Part shown: one piece after another, positions 51,503 to 62,800 of the stretch
How the letters are laid out: each line of letters opens with the position of its first letter
How positions within the stretch are numbered: the stretch's first letter is position 1
Assembly: GCA_009746045.1 (NCBI GenBank)
Contig: RPFO01000076.1
Coordinates: 3,974,920-4,038,919 of the forward strand
DNA from: Mesostigma viride
Taxonomy: Eukaryota; Streptophyta; Mesostigmatophyceae; Mesostigmatales; Mesostigmataceae
DNA length: 64,000 nt
Reading direction: 5' to 3'
Translations under genes and position numbers: made by a program
The notes under the pieces: model-generated
The model's database searches: none
Told to the model about the DNA's origin: nothing
The model's input: the letters and a program-made list of their open reading frames with translations, nothing else

Positions 51503-52137
51503 TTCTTGTGATTTGTGTTAATTTGTTAATTTTGGTAATTTTGTTAATTTTGATAATTTGTAAACTCGGGACAACCTAGTCAGTAAAAAGTACATTCATA
51601 TTAAAATCAATCATAAATACCATATACCCGAAAAGGAGCCAATTTTACCGCGATCCATACAAGCAAAATCATTGTGCAATTTTTTCGCCCTTTTTTATGT
51701 GTGCTTGTGACCTTTTTATAATTAATTTTGGCCCCCGCCCCCCGGTAATTTGCTAATTTGCTAAAAAGGAGCCCATTTTACCACCGACTCCATACAAGCA
51801 TGATAATCATTGTGCAAAAAATTTTCCCTTTTTTTTTTTTAAATGTGTACTTGTGATCTTGTACTGTACTTGTGACCTTGTGTTGTTTTAGTTTGTTTGT
51901 GTATGTGTGTTTGTGTAGCCTTTTTACCTACATGAGTGTGTTTTTTTTTCATAAACTTTTTGTGTTACCCATTATCTTATTTCCGGTGAAATGGGTGTTA
52001 GTTTATTTCCATATAACAGTTAAGGTGACCCAGGTATGCCAAAAATAGCCTGAAATGCCTAGTTGTGCCTAAATGGGCGCGCCCTGCGACCAAGGTAGCC
52101 ATTGTACTGGAGATAGATTTTTTTTTTTTGAGACTAT
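51503..52137. other. 3' tail of the HUH element and AT-rich spacer
   Basis: 51,517-51,565 holds TTAATTTTG repeats, then GGACAACCTAGTCAG, the inferred end. From about 51,632 a segment (AAAAGGAGCCAATTTTACC ... CATACAAGC) is repeated about 125 bp later from 51,762, with GCTAATTTGCTAAAAAGG before the second. That segment is the reverse complement of the left end of the HUH element. It could be part of a nested fragment or an alternative right end. Confidence 0.5.
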
Positions 52138-52150
52138 ATCGATGTGCACA

Positions 52151-54097
52151 GTATGGTGGATTATGCCCACGAGCCACGAGCCACGAGGTAGCCATGGCTG
52201 TCGGAGCTCATAACTTTCACGTTTGAGCACCGAATTTAGCCGTGAATATCACTATCGCTTCGTCTTTCTAAGACGCACATGCTGATATAATTTTCCGAAT
52301 CTAAAACGCAATATATGGCGAACAAACGCGCCTCGACGCAACGCAGCCTGGCGGCTGCGCTCGGCAATGAAAATACGTCTGCAGCTCAGGCTGCAGCTTC
52401 GCCTTCAGGTCCGGCAGGCGGCGATGACACTAGTCGTGCACTGGTGGTCGTCCAGCAACCCCCCGGGCTTAACGCCTCGCCATCTGCATCGCCTGACCCC
52501 AAGCGCACCCGCCCAGCCGACGACACAGGAGGGTCTTCACGCCCAGAACCGAGCTTTCGGCCCCGGCCTTTCAAGGTCGCAGATTACGACTGGGCCACCA
52601 TTTCTCCGACCGATGCTATGCGCTGCATCTTCTTCGGGGATTACGCTTCGCTTTACGACCTGTGCCTCCATTTCCACTCCATCAATCGCCTCCTCTGCCC
52701 AGACGGCCGCCGCTGGGACAACCTCTACGGGCTGTCCGGCTGCGTCCGTCCCCATCTCCAGCACGCCATCCTCAACTCCCTTCTCCAGCGCTCTGACGGC
52801 GAGATCTGGGCTCCACCCCTTTCCGTCCCCACCCTCCGCTCCATCCTCACGGAAGCCTTTCAGCAGCACGTGACCCCCCTTGCTGCCGACATAGCAGCAA
52901 TCGGCGGCACGCTGACTGCTGAACTTCCTCACATTTCCACCGCCGCCGCCTCCACCTCCACGGCCATTTCCGCCTCCACTGCCGACATCAAAGCCCAGCT
53001 CCTCGACCTCGACCAACGCCTTCAAGCCACCGCCAACGCCCTTGAGAGCTTGCATGACACCGCCGGCCTCACCGCCCAAGCGGTGAAGGACATCGCCGCC
53101 CAGCCGACGCCTGCTGGCCCGGCCGGCGATGCTCCCTCCACCTGGGCGGACTTGCTTAAGCAGCACACCACCTCCACCACCTCCACCATCTCGGCACAAC
53201 TCAAGCAACAAGCCCTCGACCTTCGCGAGGACACCGACATCGCCCGGCGCAGCCACAATGTCATCGTCAAGCACTTCGACCAGCCGGCAGGTGAGACCTC
53301 CACGAGCCTTCTTGAGGCATTTAAGCGCGACATTCTTGCCCCCATGCTACTCACTGGTGAGCTGGACATGTCGGCTGTCCGCCTCCCCCGCGCGCGGGGG
53401 AAGGCTGGCCCGGCACCCGTGCTCCTCACCTTTAAGTACATGGCGGACAAGCTGTCGTTCCTTAAATGCCGCAAGAAGCTCTCGAGGACTCGCTTCACGC
53501 TGGACGACGACTTGACCCTGGCCCAGCAACAGCGGCGACGCGAGCTATGGCCGGCCTACCTTCAGCTCCGGCACAGCGCAGGGGGAAGCCGGTATACTGG
53601 AGGGGGCGGTCATCCACGTTGACCACAAGCCCTGGCAGCCCCCTCCTGCCACCTCAGACTAGGGAATCCATACCAGTAGTGTAGATTAGTCAGGCTTAGC
53701 CTAGCATGTGGCCCACGCGCATGTGCGCCCATAATGGCCCCCATGGATGTTGTCTACAGAATTTAGCCAAGCCCTGCCTATAACGGGACCCCATGGATGT
53801 TGCACTAAGAATTTAGCCATGCTACGCAGTGCAGAGAGATGCTCTCTGTCGAGAAGCCATGCCCTAGCTCTTGTATAGCCATGATGATCTTCCCCCACAT
53901 GACATACTCCCCCTTAGCTGGGCATAGTGTGAAGATCATGAGGGTGCAGGTGCCTTAGTGCACCTAGAGCAAGTGTTGTTTACATTCCCACCCTTGCAGG
54001 AAGTAGCTTAGAATGTATGATAGGCCATATGCCCCTTCTCTGGGCTATGTGCTACATATACTCCCAACGGAGTTATGTTCCAATTCAATTCAATTCA
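52151..54097 (+). mobile_element. ORF1-only LINE derivative
   Basis: 1,947 bp flanked by a 13-bp TSD ATCGATGTGCACA (52,138-52,150; 54,098-54,110). It has a 164-bp leader, one ORF1, a 475-bp 3' region and a short AATTC tail repeat (about 54,079-54,097). No ORF2 (endonuclease/RT) is present, so it must use enzymes from a full LINE. The structure is complete at both ends, which points to a mobile non-autonomous element rather than a random truncation. Confidence 0.8.
52315..53622 (+). CDS. LINE ORF1-type RNA-binding protein (435 aa)
   Basis: An intact frame from an ATG (ATATATGGCG). The N-terminus is Ala/Ser/Pro-rich. A helical Ala/Gln/Leu-rich middle (about residues 195-310, with the STSTAISAS region) is probably coiled coil. 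The C-terminal third has RRSHNVIVKHFDQP and RLPRARGKAGPAPVLLTF, then a basic segment SFLKCRKKLSRTRFTLDDDLT. This resembles the RRM and C-terminal domains of L1 ORF1p, an RNA chaperone that packages element RNA. GC-rich third positions match the ankyrin exons more than the neighbouring elements. Confidence 0.7.
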   Translation: MANKRASTQRSLAAALGNENTSAAQAAASPSGPAGGDDTSRALVVVQQPPGLNASPSASPDPKRTRPADDTGGSSRPEPSFRPRPFKVADYDWATISPTDAMRCIFFGDYASLYDLCLHFHSINRLLCPDGRRWDNLYGLSGCVRPHLQHAILNSLLQRSDGEIWAPPLSVPTLRSILTEAFQQHVTPLAADIAAIGGTLTAELPHISTAAASTSTAISASTADIKAQLLDLDQRLQATANALESLHDTAGLTAQAVKDIAAQPTPAGPAGDAPSTWADLLKQHTTSTTSTISAQLKQQALDLREDTDIARRSHNVIVKHFDQPAGETSTSLLEAFKRDILAPMLLTGELDMSAVRLPRARGKAGPAPVLLTFKYMADKLSFLKCRKKLSRTRFTLDDDLTLAQQQRRRELWPAYLQLRHSAGGSRYTGGGGHPR

Positions 54098-54120
54098 ATC
54101 GATGTGCACATGTGGTTTGG

Positions 54121-54151
54121 CTAAGCTTAGCCGCCTAGCGGCTAAGCTTAG
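54121..54151. repeat. Perfect hairpin, 14-bp arms, 3-base loop
   Basis: CTAAGCTTAGCCGC, loop CTA, then GCGGCTAAGCTTAG. It lies 10 bp after the LINE TSD. It could be a transcript hairpin or a relic of an element end. Confidence 0.8.
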
Positions 54152-56695
54152 GTAAGGTTTACGAAACATTTCAAACTTTTCATTAAAATTATATTAAAAT
54201 ATTTAAGCGCGACGCACAGCGTCTCCACAGACATTTTTCTACCTACAAAAGTCATACAATGTTAATAATGATTCTGGCGCTGTCACAAGGTCCGGCCGGC
54301 GACTTGCGCCGGAAATGCGCGGACTACACAAATTAATTTGGCACACGGCCACGTCCAGGCTGTTTGGGATCATAAAAAGACTTTCCTCACGTGACTTAGT
54401 GTTTTCCTGTTGACATCATGCCCATTTAATATTAATGCTGCTGTTACCCTGCTCATGACCATGCCCTAAATTCCATTCTTTGGTGACTCAGTGTTTTCTT
54501 GTTTAGGGGCTGGCATGCATGCGTTGGTTGATGGATGAAAAACGCCAAGAAGAGTATATGGCCCCGCTGCCACCAAAAAGCACCCGCTGGTTGATCAACC
54601 AAGGGGATAGCCTGCACAGTGAGACACAAACACAGCAGACCCAGCAAAGCAATATTCAGGTTGTAAGCGAGTGGAGATTACTTTTGACATGCTTGATGAA
54701 GAAATATATAACACACCTTCTATTGTCACACCTTCTATAAACAAATAGTTGATTGATCACCTTATACACCACGTAAACATGCTAGCAGACGCGCTCTTCA
54801 GTCCAGTGAAAATCCACGTGCGAAGCAAGTCAGCAGTTACGCAGAAAGCACCATGAATGTAAATGACGCCCCAAACCCGTGACCAGGCAAGCATCCAGAG
54901 GGGCTTTCCAAGGCCAGCATATTCCAGAAAAAAGCATCACAGATCCTTGGGCAACGGACGTTCACACAGGACATTCGAAGGACCATGAAGATGGCGTCCT
55001 GCACGGCTAAGAAAATAAAACGCAACGCTACGCTATGTCTGCGACTAGGTGGATTCGGCGAAATGGAAAGAACGCAACCATGAAAATGCATCAGAAAGAG
55101 AGCAGGTAGTACCCCGGTAGGTAGTACGCCTCACCATCGGCATCGCCAGTTACGTCCCGTGGCAAAAAATCCAGCGTTCTTTCCAATATGATGACACCAG
55201 AAACTCGTCGGCCCCACGCCTTCCACGAACAGCAAACTGATTTTACTAGGCACCCAGTACGTAAAGCAATTAAGCATGATACTACAATACCTAAATCTAC
55301 AACGACATTCCATTTCCAGGTCGCCATAGCGACGCGGACCTCTCCCACGCAGGTATCACTCCGTTGACGCACCTCCAGCTCAGAAAATTTCGTACTTGCT
55401 CTTCAAACATAAAATTTTGACGTATAAAACCATGGCTGCGCATTCCCCATCCCAATTTTCTAGCGTACGTTTCCTGCCATCGCCAGCCAGCATATTGCTC
55501 GCGGAGCACGTCACTTTGTTTTTTCGTCCGGCGGCGTGGCCTGCGGCTGCGTCGTTTCGGTGGTGGGTATGTATCGATTTCGGGTCGTTTCCGTTGGATT
55601 TGTGACCGTTGGGGCCGAAGGCCGTTTGTTTTCCGTAGTTTGCTTGTTTTGTATTGGTTGTTTATGATTTAGTATTTGTACGGACGACCCGAGCCTCTAA
55701 CTTAGCGGGTTTATCACGGCCGTTGGATCCATCATCGGACGCTCCAGATTGTCGGCGGCTAACGATTTAACTTTTTGCATTTCGCCTTCGTACCGGGTAA
55801 ATGGGTATTTTTTATTAACCAATGGGAATGTATGTATTTTTTTTTTTGAGACTGGTAACGTTTTAACTTTTTTCATTTTGCCTTCGTATATCGTCATCCG
55901 GCATAAGTGTAAAGACCAGGTTCATGCCCATGAGTGCATGGAAGACTTCCAGTGGGCTGGGGGTGTCATTGTTAGGGCCCGTACCATTATCTTATATTCC
56001 AAGTGCAAGTATACTGACAGTACTGAAGTCGCGGTAATGCAGAGAAGCGGTGTTAACCCCACGGTTACATGGTAACGACCTCAGTCGCACATCTCCGTAG
56101 CGCCATGGGAAGGGCAAATATCTCTAGAATCTCCGTTTGGCCGGGAACTAGCGTACGATTTTCACAGATTTTCACTCAAGTTGGTCGCCCGGACTGGAAT
56201 ATTTGCTCGCATTCAGTCATTTCAGTGGGCCCTAAATGTGCACTGGTTCCGTAGACGGTTGTAGTAGAGTAGGTGACGGGTCCAGCCGGAGACCGGCCAC
56301 AAACGCCGGAGAGGCACAATATTGGTTGGTTACTACCGGGGGCCCGGGGGCGAAGCCCCCGTTCTTGTTATAAATTATTCGCATTTGATTACAGCCACTA
56401 CGGTATGTCCGCCTTCATAATTATCGCTAACCGTGTACTCGAGAAATTTCCTAAATGTCGGAATAGCCAGGCTATGGATGACAGGAATTAGAAATGCACG
56501 TCAAGCATCGAAGTAGAAGATGGAATTCTGTTTTGCGATACGATCATGTAGCCACAACGAACTTTACAGACGTCTGTGCATACCGCGAAATCACTGCTTT
56601 GTAGATTAAGGAGTGGTTTATAAGCCTTTGTGGGGCTTATGAAATTAGGCCAACGACTGTGCAACAGCAGCCAATCCTAGGTACTTACGACAAAA
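54152..56695. other. Spacer upstream of the ankyrin gene
   Basis: No gene recognised. A segment of about 33 bp (TTTAACTTTTTGCATTTCGCC and its variant) occurs near 55,764 and again near 55,866. A GGGGGCNNNGCCCCC-type hairpin lies near 56,346-56,365. The promoter and leader of the ankyrin gene should lie in the last few hundred bases. Confidence 0.4.
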
Positions 56696-56848
56696 ATGAA
56701 TTTCAAACGCAATTTTGACATCAAGAAGGCCACATACGCTGGGGATGTCAGGGCCGTCTGGGATATCATAGACAAATGCCCTGAGGAGGAGGTGATGAGG
56801 CTCCTGAAAAAAGTGCTATTGCGCTCTTGCAAGAAGGGAATTGTTGAG
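56696..56848 (+). CDS. Ankyrin gene exon 1
   Basis: 51 codons from the ATG at 56,696 to GAG before GTAATG, ending in phase 0. [17 protein letters not shown] reads as a degenerate first repeat. The choice of start rests on its being the first ATG of the open frame. Confidence 0.55.
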
Positions 56849-59800
56849 GTAATGGTTTTCTCACAATATGGCAGTCAACTTTAGAGTTAACCTTGGAAGC
56901 TTATAGGGATGTATACCCAACTAGGAATGGTTGGCTTTGAAGTTTGACTAGTCTAATCCCGACACGTTATTACTGCCCCAGATAGGTTTTTCTGCCTTTG
57001 AATTGCGACATTGTTGGCTTTTAACTTCCACAGTGGTCCCTTGCGTCCTAATATCTTGCCTCTTGCGCGATTTTCCTTGGGGGGCAGCGGCGTCGCACAG
57101 TGGCAGAAAGTTGAACACGTGCTCATTCCACGTGCTTAGGTTTCTTCGTGCATTGCCACACGTGGTTACTTTCGGGACACCTTGAGTTAAATTCACCCCA
57201 AATCGCGGCATCTTCATGGCTGTTGCTAACCGCCCTTGCGGCAATGTGTGTTGCCTTCGGCATTGTCATTATCAGCAATTGTATATGCATTTACCTCGGG
57301 GTGGCCGATAACAGGCACATACCACGGAAGCCTTTTCGAACTCCTTTCCTGTGCTTTCTTGAATAAAAACATTTCTGCTAGCTATATCCCCTTCGTTTGC
57401 CTTACTACCTTTTCTTCCCATGGTCGTGCTGATTTCCCTTCCACCGTCCACGACGCCATGCCCAACCCACCTGCCCAACCCACCTGCCCAACCCACCTGC
57501 CTAACCCACTTGCCTAACCGGCCTGCCCAACCCACCTGCCCAACCCACCTGCCCAACCCACCTGCCCAACCCACCTGCCCAACCCACTTGCCTAACCGGC
57601 CTGCCCAACCCACCTGCCCAACCCACCTGCCCAACCCACCTGCCCAACCCACCTGCCCAACCCACCTGCCCAACCCACCTGCCGAACCCACCTGCCCAAC
57701 CCACCTGCCCAACCCACCTTCCCAACTCACCTGCCCAACCCACCTGCCCAACCACTCGTGGCAGATGACAGCACTTGCATGCAAACGGGGCGTGTCCGTC
57801 GACTCCCGCACCTCTGCCAGCAAAGGGTCCATGGTACGTGTGGTTTGGTGCGGTCTAGGCTTTGCCATGCCTGAGGCAGATCTGGACATAGGCACGGCTT
57901 AGACAAGGGAGGATGGCTGTTTCATAATCCCATGGCACCGTGTTTCACCCTGTTGCATGTTCCATGTTCCCATACCTGGTGCATAGCTGGATGGTGAAGT
58001 TGGTTTCCATAACCTCCTAAACTAGGCAGCAGGTGAGCCCAGGATGGCGGGCACGGCTGCGCTTGCAACCCACCAACCAGTGGTGGTGGGCGCACCTAAG
58101 CTTTCGGCACAACCTCTCATGACAAGCTCCTTTTGTGCAAAGGGGGTGGTTTCTCCAGTAGGGAGCATGGCTTGATGCACGGTGTCTTTCGGTCAACCAT
58201 GGGGCAGAGAGAGAGGGCAGAGCTGGTAGATTGGAGGCCAGCCGATTAAAAGATAGGGGTCGCTTTGCAAATGGGTACGGTTGGACATGGTGGAAGCGCG
58301 CCAAGCCATACAGGACATGTATGGATCAAGAGTGACCCTTTTAGCAGTACCCTCACCGTCTGCATGGTACTGGTTTGGGTGAAGGACATGCGCGGAGTTT
58401 CCTTAGCCATCACAAGGCATGCAGGGTGCCACCCGCAGGCCCAGGGCCATGAGGATCAGGTTCTAGCCCCTGATTTGCGGGCCAAACGTTCATGCCCTGG
58501 TGCAGACAGAAAATGTGAGATGCAGCTTGTGAATTCTATCTTTGCATTAATTATCTCATCATCTAATCAACAAATCATCAGTAAAGCCCACTCTGCAAAG
58601 GACGCGCTGCCAGCTGTATGCTCTCCACCGACAATCTGTGCAGGAGGCGGGCAACCACGTTTACACCGCTGCCATGCTCTCGAACGTGGTGAGCATGGGG
58701 GAGGGCGCCTTTAGTGGGACTGTCATCCATTGCAACCCCTGATGTACCTACCGTGGATGCCATCCATCCACGGGGATGTACCTACCCATCAGGGGTGTGT
58801 ACTCAGAAGCGACACATCTTGCTCCGCGCAAGCGCGCCTGTCTGTGCCCATCCCGGTGTGCCTCCTTGCCATGCATGAGGCGCTGCCCTTTGACTCCTCC
58901 ATGCGCCTACCTGCTGTTGTGTGCTTCATCCCCCACGCTGGATCCTTGGACACTTCTGCCTGCCGACGCGATGGGCACCCTGCCAGACGCCGCTGATGAT
59001 CGCGGCCAAGAACGGCTACAACGAGGTCGTCAAGCTGCTGCTCTACTTTGGCGCGCAGGTACGCCACGCCGTACCATTGATTAATCAGTAAGCACGTAGG
59101 CTGCGTCTCGTGGGTACACCGTACCAGGGAGCAGGTCTCTAGGCGCTGCTGTTATACTTAGGCGCGCATGTATGCGGTACAGGTCATCAAGCTGCTGCTC
59201 TACTTTTGCGCGCAGGTGGGTGGGTGGGTGGGTTCAACTGGTGGGGCGCCACTGCCCAGCCATCCACTCCCATCCTGTCTAAACGCCCTCTGCGATTCCT
59301 ATTTAAGTGACTAGAGCAGGTAGTTCCCTCTCGTAGTACAGCAACAGTAGGTCATAGTGGTGACCGGAATGGGTGGGTTGGGAAGAGGGGAGCGTGGGGA
59401 GGTGGGTGGCCAGCGGGCGGGCCTTCAAGAGTCATCCAGAATTAGCACGCTACCCCCGCCTACATCCACTTCGTACTTGGTGTTTTCTGATTGCCCCAGG
59501 GTTGCTTGGACTGTGACGGCTGCAGCGTTGCTCTCTGTGGCACAACACCGCAATTGCTTCCAGCGTTGTGTTGTCTTGCCGAGTTGCTTGTGCCAGCGCC
59601 GTCCTGACTTTTGGGGAGCGTGGGGGCTTGGCTGCGGGACAGGTGGCAGCATATGAGCCCCAGTCGCTGAGGACGGCCCTTCATTATGCTGCGGAGCATG
59701 GCAAAGAGGCTTGCTGCAGGTTTGTGCGGTGAATGGTGTGTGGAGGGACGCCTGTTCACTGCTGCCGGGACTACGTTCCTCAAGGGTGACCCCAACTATG

Positions 59801-62800
59801 TATGCGATGTACGAGAGATAATTGTGTGATGGGCACCCACCTGCGCATGATGGCGCACTCGAGAGATTCCAGGAAGTTTGGTCTGACCTTGCCCTTCCCT
59901 TAGCTTAAGGCAAGGGTGAAAGCCCCAAAATGGTACGGATGACTCGTTCGAGCAGCCTTCTGAACACTTTGGACTTCCCGTAACGGACGGCCGGAAGCAT
60001 TATATAAAGTGGCTGACACACGCGGTACGGCAAAGGAAATCTCTGTTCAGACGTACGTACGAACGGTAGGTACCCCCCTCTTTCAGCCTGTCTTGTGCGC
60101 GCGCGTCCCTGAACGTTCCCGCGCCTGCAAGGGCAAAGCTAAGGAAAATCCCCTTAAGCTTTGTCCTTAAAAGGACAGATATAGTCAGAAAAATCCTCCA
60201 GCGGCGGCAGGTATCCCTTGTGGGCCATACGGACAGAACGGCGCGACCTCCTAAGGGAAGGGAAATTTCAATTTGCCCTTGTCCGGAATCTCTCGAATAG
60301 GCACGACCCCGTCCTGGTGATGCATGTTGTGTGCGATGATGCGTGCGTGCTGTTTTTGCGGTACCCAAGATGCACGGTGACAAGTGCTAGACAGTGTTGG
60401 GAACGCTGGACAGAGATGGCGCTGGACAGAGATGGCGCTCGGAGGCGAGGGGGTAGGGAGAGCCGTAGGCAAGGGGGTAGCGAGAGCCATAGTCGAGGGG
60501 GTAGGGAGAGCTGTAGGCAAGGGGGTAGGGAGAGCCGTAGGCGAGGGGGTGGGGACAGCCCTAGGCGAAGGGGTAGGGAGAACCATAGGCGAGGGGGTGG
60601 GGACAGCCCTAGGCGAGGGGGTAGGGAGAACCATAGGCGAGGGGGTAGGGAGAGGCATAGGTGAGGGGGTAGCGAGAGCCATAGGCGAGGGGGAAGGGAG
60701 AGCCGTAGGCGATGGGGTTGCGAGAACCGTAGGCGAGGGGGTAGGGACAGCCATAGGCGAGGCGGTAGCGAGAGCCATAGGGGAGGGGGTAGGGGGGCTG
60801 TCACTACGCAAGAGGCTAGATGGTGACCACGCTGTCATGGCAGATTCTCATAAGCAGACTTTCGGACGATGTTTGTTGGAGTGGCTCTTTACTCCTTTGT
60901 TTACATAGCTCCTTGCCGTTATGTTTTAAGATCGCCCTCTTGCCTGGTATTGTTGCTCTCAGCTGGTGACTTTGTTTGCTGTTATGGCTCATCATTCTGG
61001 TCACAAAAATGACTCTTGTCCTTTTTGTTGCTCTCTACATTGCCCCCCCCCCCGCCCCAGGTCCATCCTCAACGCACGCGACATGACGCTGAAACCGCGG
61101 AGGGCGGGGGGAGGCTCCAGCCCCCGCCTGCAGGTCGTGCCGCCGCCACCCAACGTCCGTCAGCGCGTCAAGGAGGTGAGCACGCGCTTAAATGACCCTC
61201 AGGTTAAGGCGGTTACTCTTGGCTTGAGTAGCCATTTTCAATACTTTGATAGGGCAGCGGCCAAGTGCTGTCCGTATGGCACCATGGTGGTGACAATGTC
61301 GCATGCTGAGGCACGTGAGAGTCGACGCAGCAGAGGGTGGGAACTATTATCTCCCAGTCAGCACTCAGCTCCCAGCGTGTCGCCTGACAAGAGTGTGCCT
61401 ACCCACCAATCACACTCGTTTCATGATTGTGCCCTCTGCCTCCTCACTACCCTGGCCTGACCACTAATATTGCCACGCACCCTCTGACACACTGATTGCG
61501 ACCCACCGCCTGCGCGCTGGTCGTCCCTTCTTCCCTTTCCCCCCTCCCCCCCCGCCAGTGTGTCATTGTGGACGCGTGGGGGGGCGCGACGCGGCTGATG
61601 AACGCGCGCACCATTGCGGGCGAGTCCCCGCTGCACCTGGCGGCGGCCAAGGGCCATGCCGACATTGTGCGGCTGCTGCTGGACGCCGGTGCACGGACGT
61701 CCGTGGTCACCGACGACCCGCCCAACGCGCAGATGTCGTTCGAGAAGCACCGCGTGCTGCCACTGGGTGAGGATCATGCGTGCGCGCAGGTGCTGGGGGA
61801 GGGCCTGCTGCTGAGGAGGGGCCAGGCCAGCTGCCGGCTGCAAGTATCATGTTTACATAGGCCCATGATTATGGCGTGATGGTCTGCTGGCAGCGCAGGG
61901 ATTGGCATGGTCTTTGACTCCTACACATGACTCGGGTTTTCAGGATGCAGTCAAACCATCTAGAGTAGCAGCTCCACCACTTGTTTTGAGGGGGGGGGGG
62001 GCTTGGACTGTCTTTGCCTCCAGAAACACATCTTGTAGCTCCTGCCCGGCCATGGACGACTGATCCAGAAGCAAGAGCATTGCCTGGTACCCACCGTCAG
62101 GCTACCCGAACCCATCTGACCTGCGTGTGTGCGAGAAGCGCCACCATTGGCCCCTGGACCGGTGGACCCTCCTGTTCTACATCATCCCTTTTAATTACCT
62201 TAAGTTTTGCAGCACGCGGTCACTCAGTGGTCTGGCTGTAGGAGCCTAGTCGGTGCTGCCTAGCCAGCCTTGCCCTCACCAAGCCAACATGCCAACGTGC
62301 CCTCCACCGCTGCCCCCTTCTTGCCTGCTCCTTCCCCCTTTGTCTCTGTCCCAGGCCGCGGAAACACCCCCCTGCACTACGCGGTGGCGGGCGGCAGCAG
62401 TGCGTGCGTGCTGATGCTGCTGGGGGCGGGCGCGGACGTGTTCATGCGCAACGCGGACGGGAACACGTCCATCGACATGGCGTCGACAAAGAAGAACATG
62501 CACATTGCGGGCATGATGAGCGCCGTCATGCGCAACCAGGTGGGGGGGGAGAGAGGGGGTAGAAGGGGGGGGGGGGGGGGGTAGGGGGGAATGGGGGGGG
62601 GGGCGGGTGTGTAGTATCGGGGGAGGGGTCCGGAGATAAGGGCGCCTGCACGTGAGGGGAGGGACTAGTGGGGCAGCATGTGCTGGCAGAAACAAGCTGG
62701 CGGCTTAGTAACATTCGGTGGGGGGCTTGGTTGGCTTATTGCCTAGTCCAATGGTAAAACAGGTAGGGTGGGGGCGTGGTAAGGGATGGCAGCATCATGG

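Larger units (their letters stand above)
46966..51600 (+). mobile_element. Candidate Replitron: HUH-endonuclease DNA transposon
   Basis: The left end AGTCGGGGTAAAATTGG and right end GGACAACCTAGTCAG are fixed by comparison with the short copy at 23,000-23,633. It carries one gene, for a Rep-type HUH protein (47,629-51,449), and no helicase or tyrosine recombinase. Replitrons are eukaryotic transposons with a single-tyrosine Rep and no helicase, described from green algae and non-seed plants. A piggyBac-like element has split the gene. The ends are estimates, good to a few bases at best. Confidence 0.6.

Noticed and set aside
46966-51600. Helitron
   Set aside because: TC-like start and CTAG-like end are present, but no helicase and only a Y-x-x-K tyrosine motif are encoded. 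The Replitron reading fits better, though end structure needs more copies.
57272-57902. ORFs of about 160-207 aa through the 13-bp minisatellite
   Set aside because: They are repeat-driven and lie in the first ankyrin intron. No domain is visible.
60218-60908. Overlapping ORFs through the 24-bp minisatellite
   Set aside because: The unit is a multiple of three and lacks stops, so frames stay open by composition on both strands.
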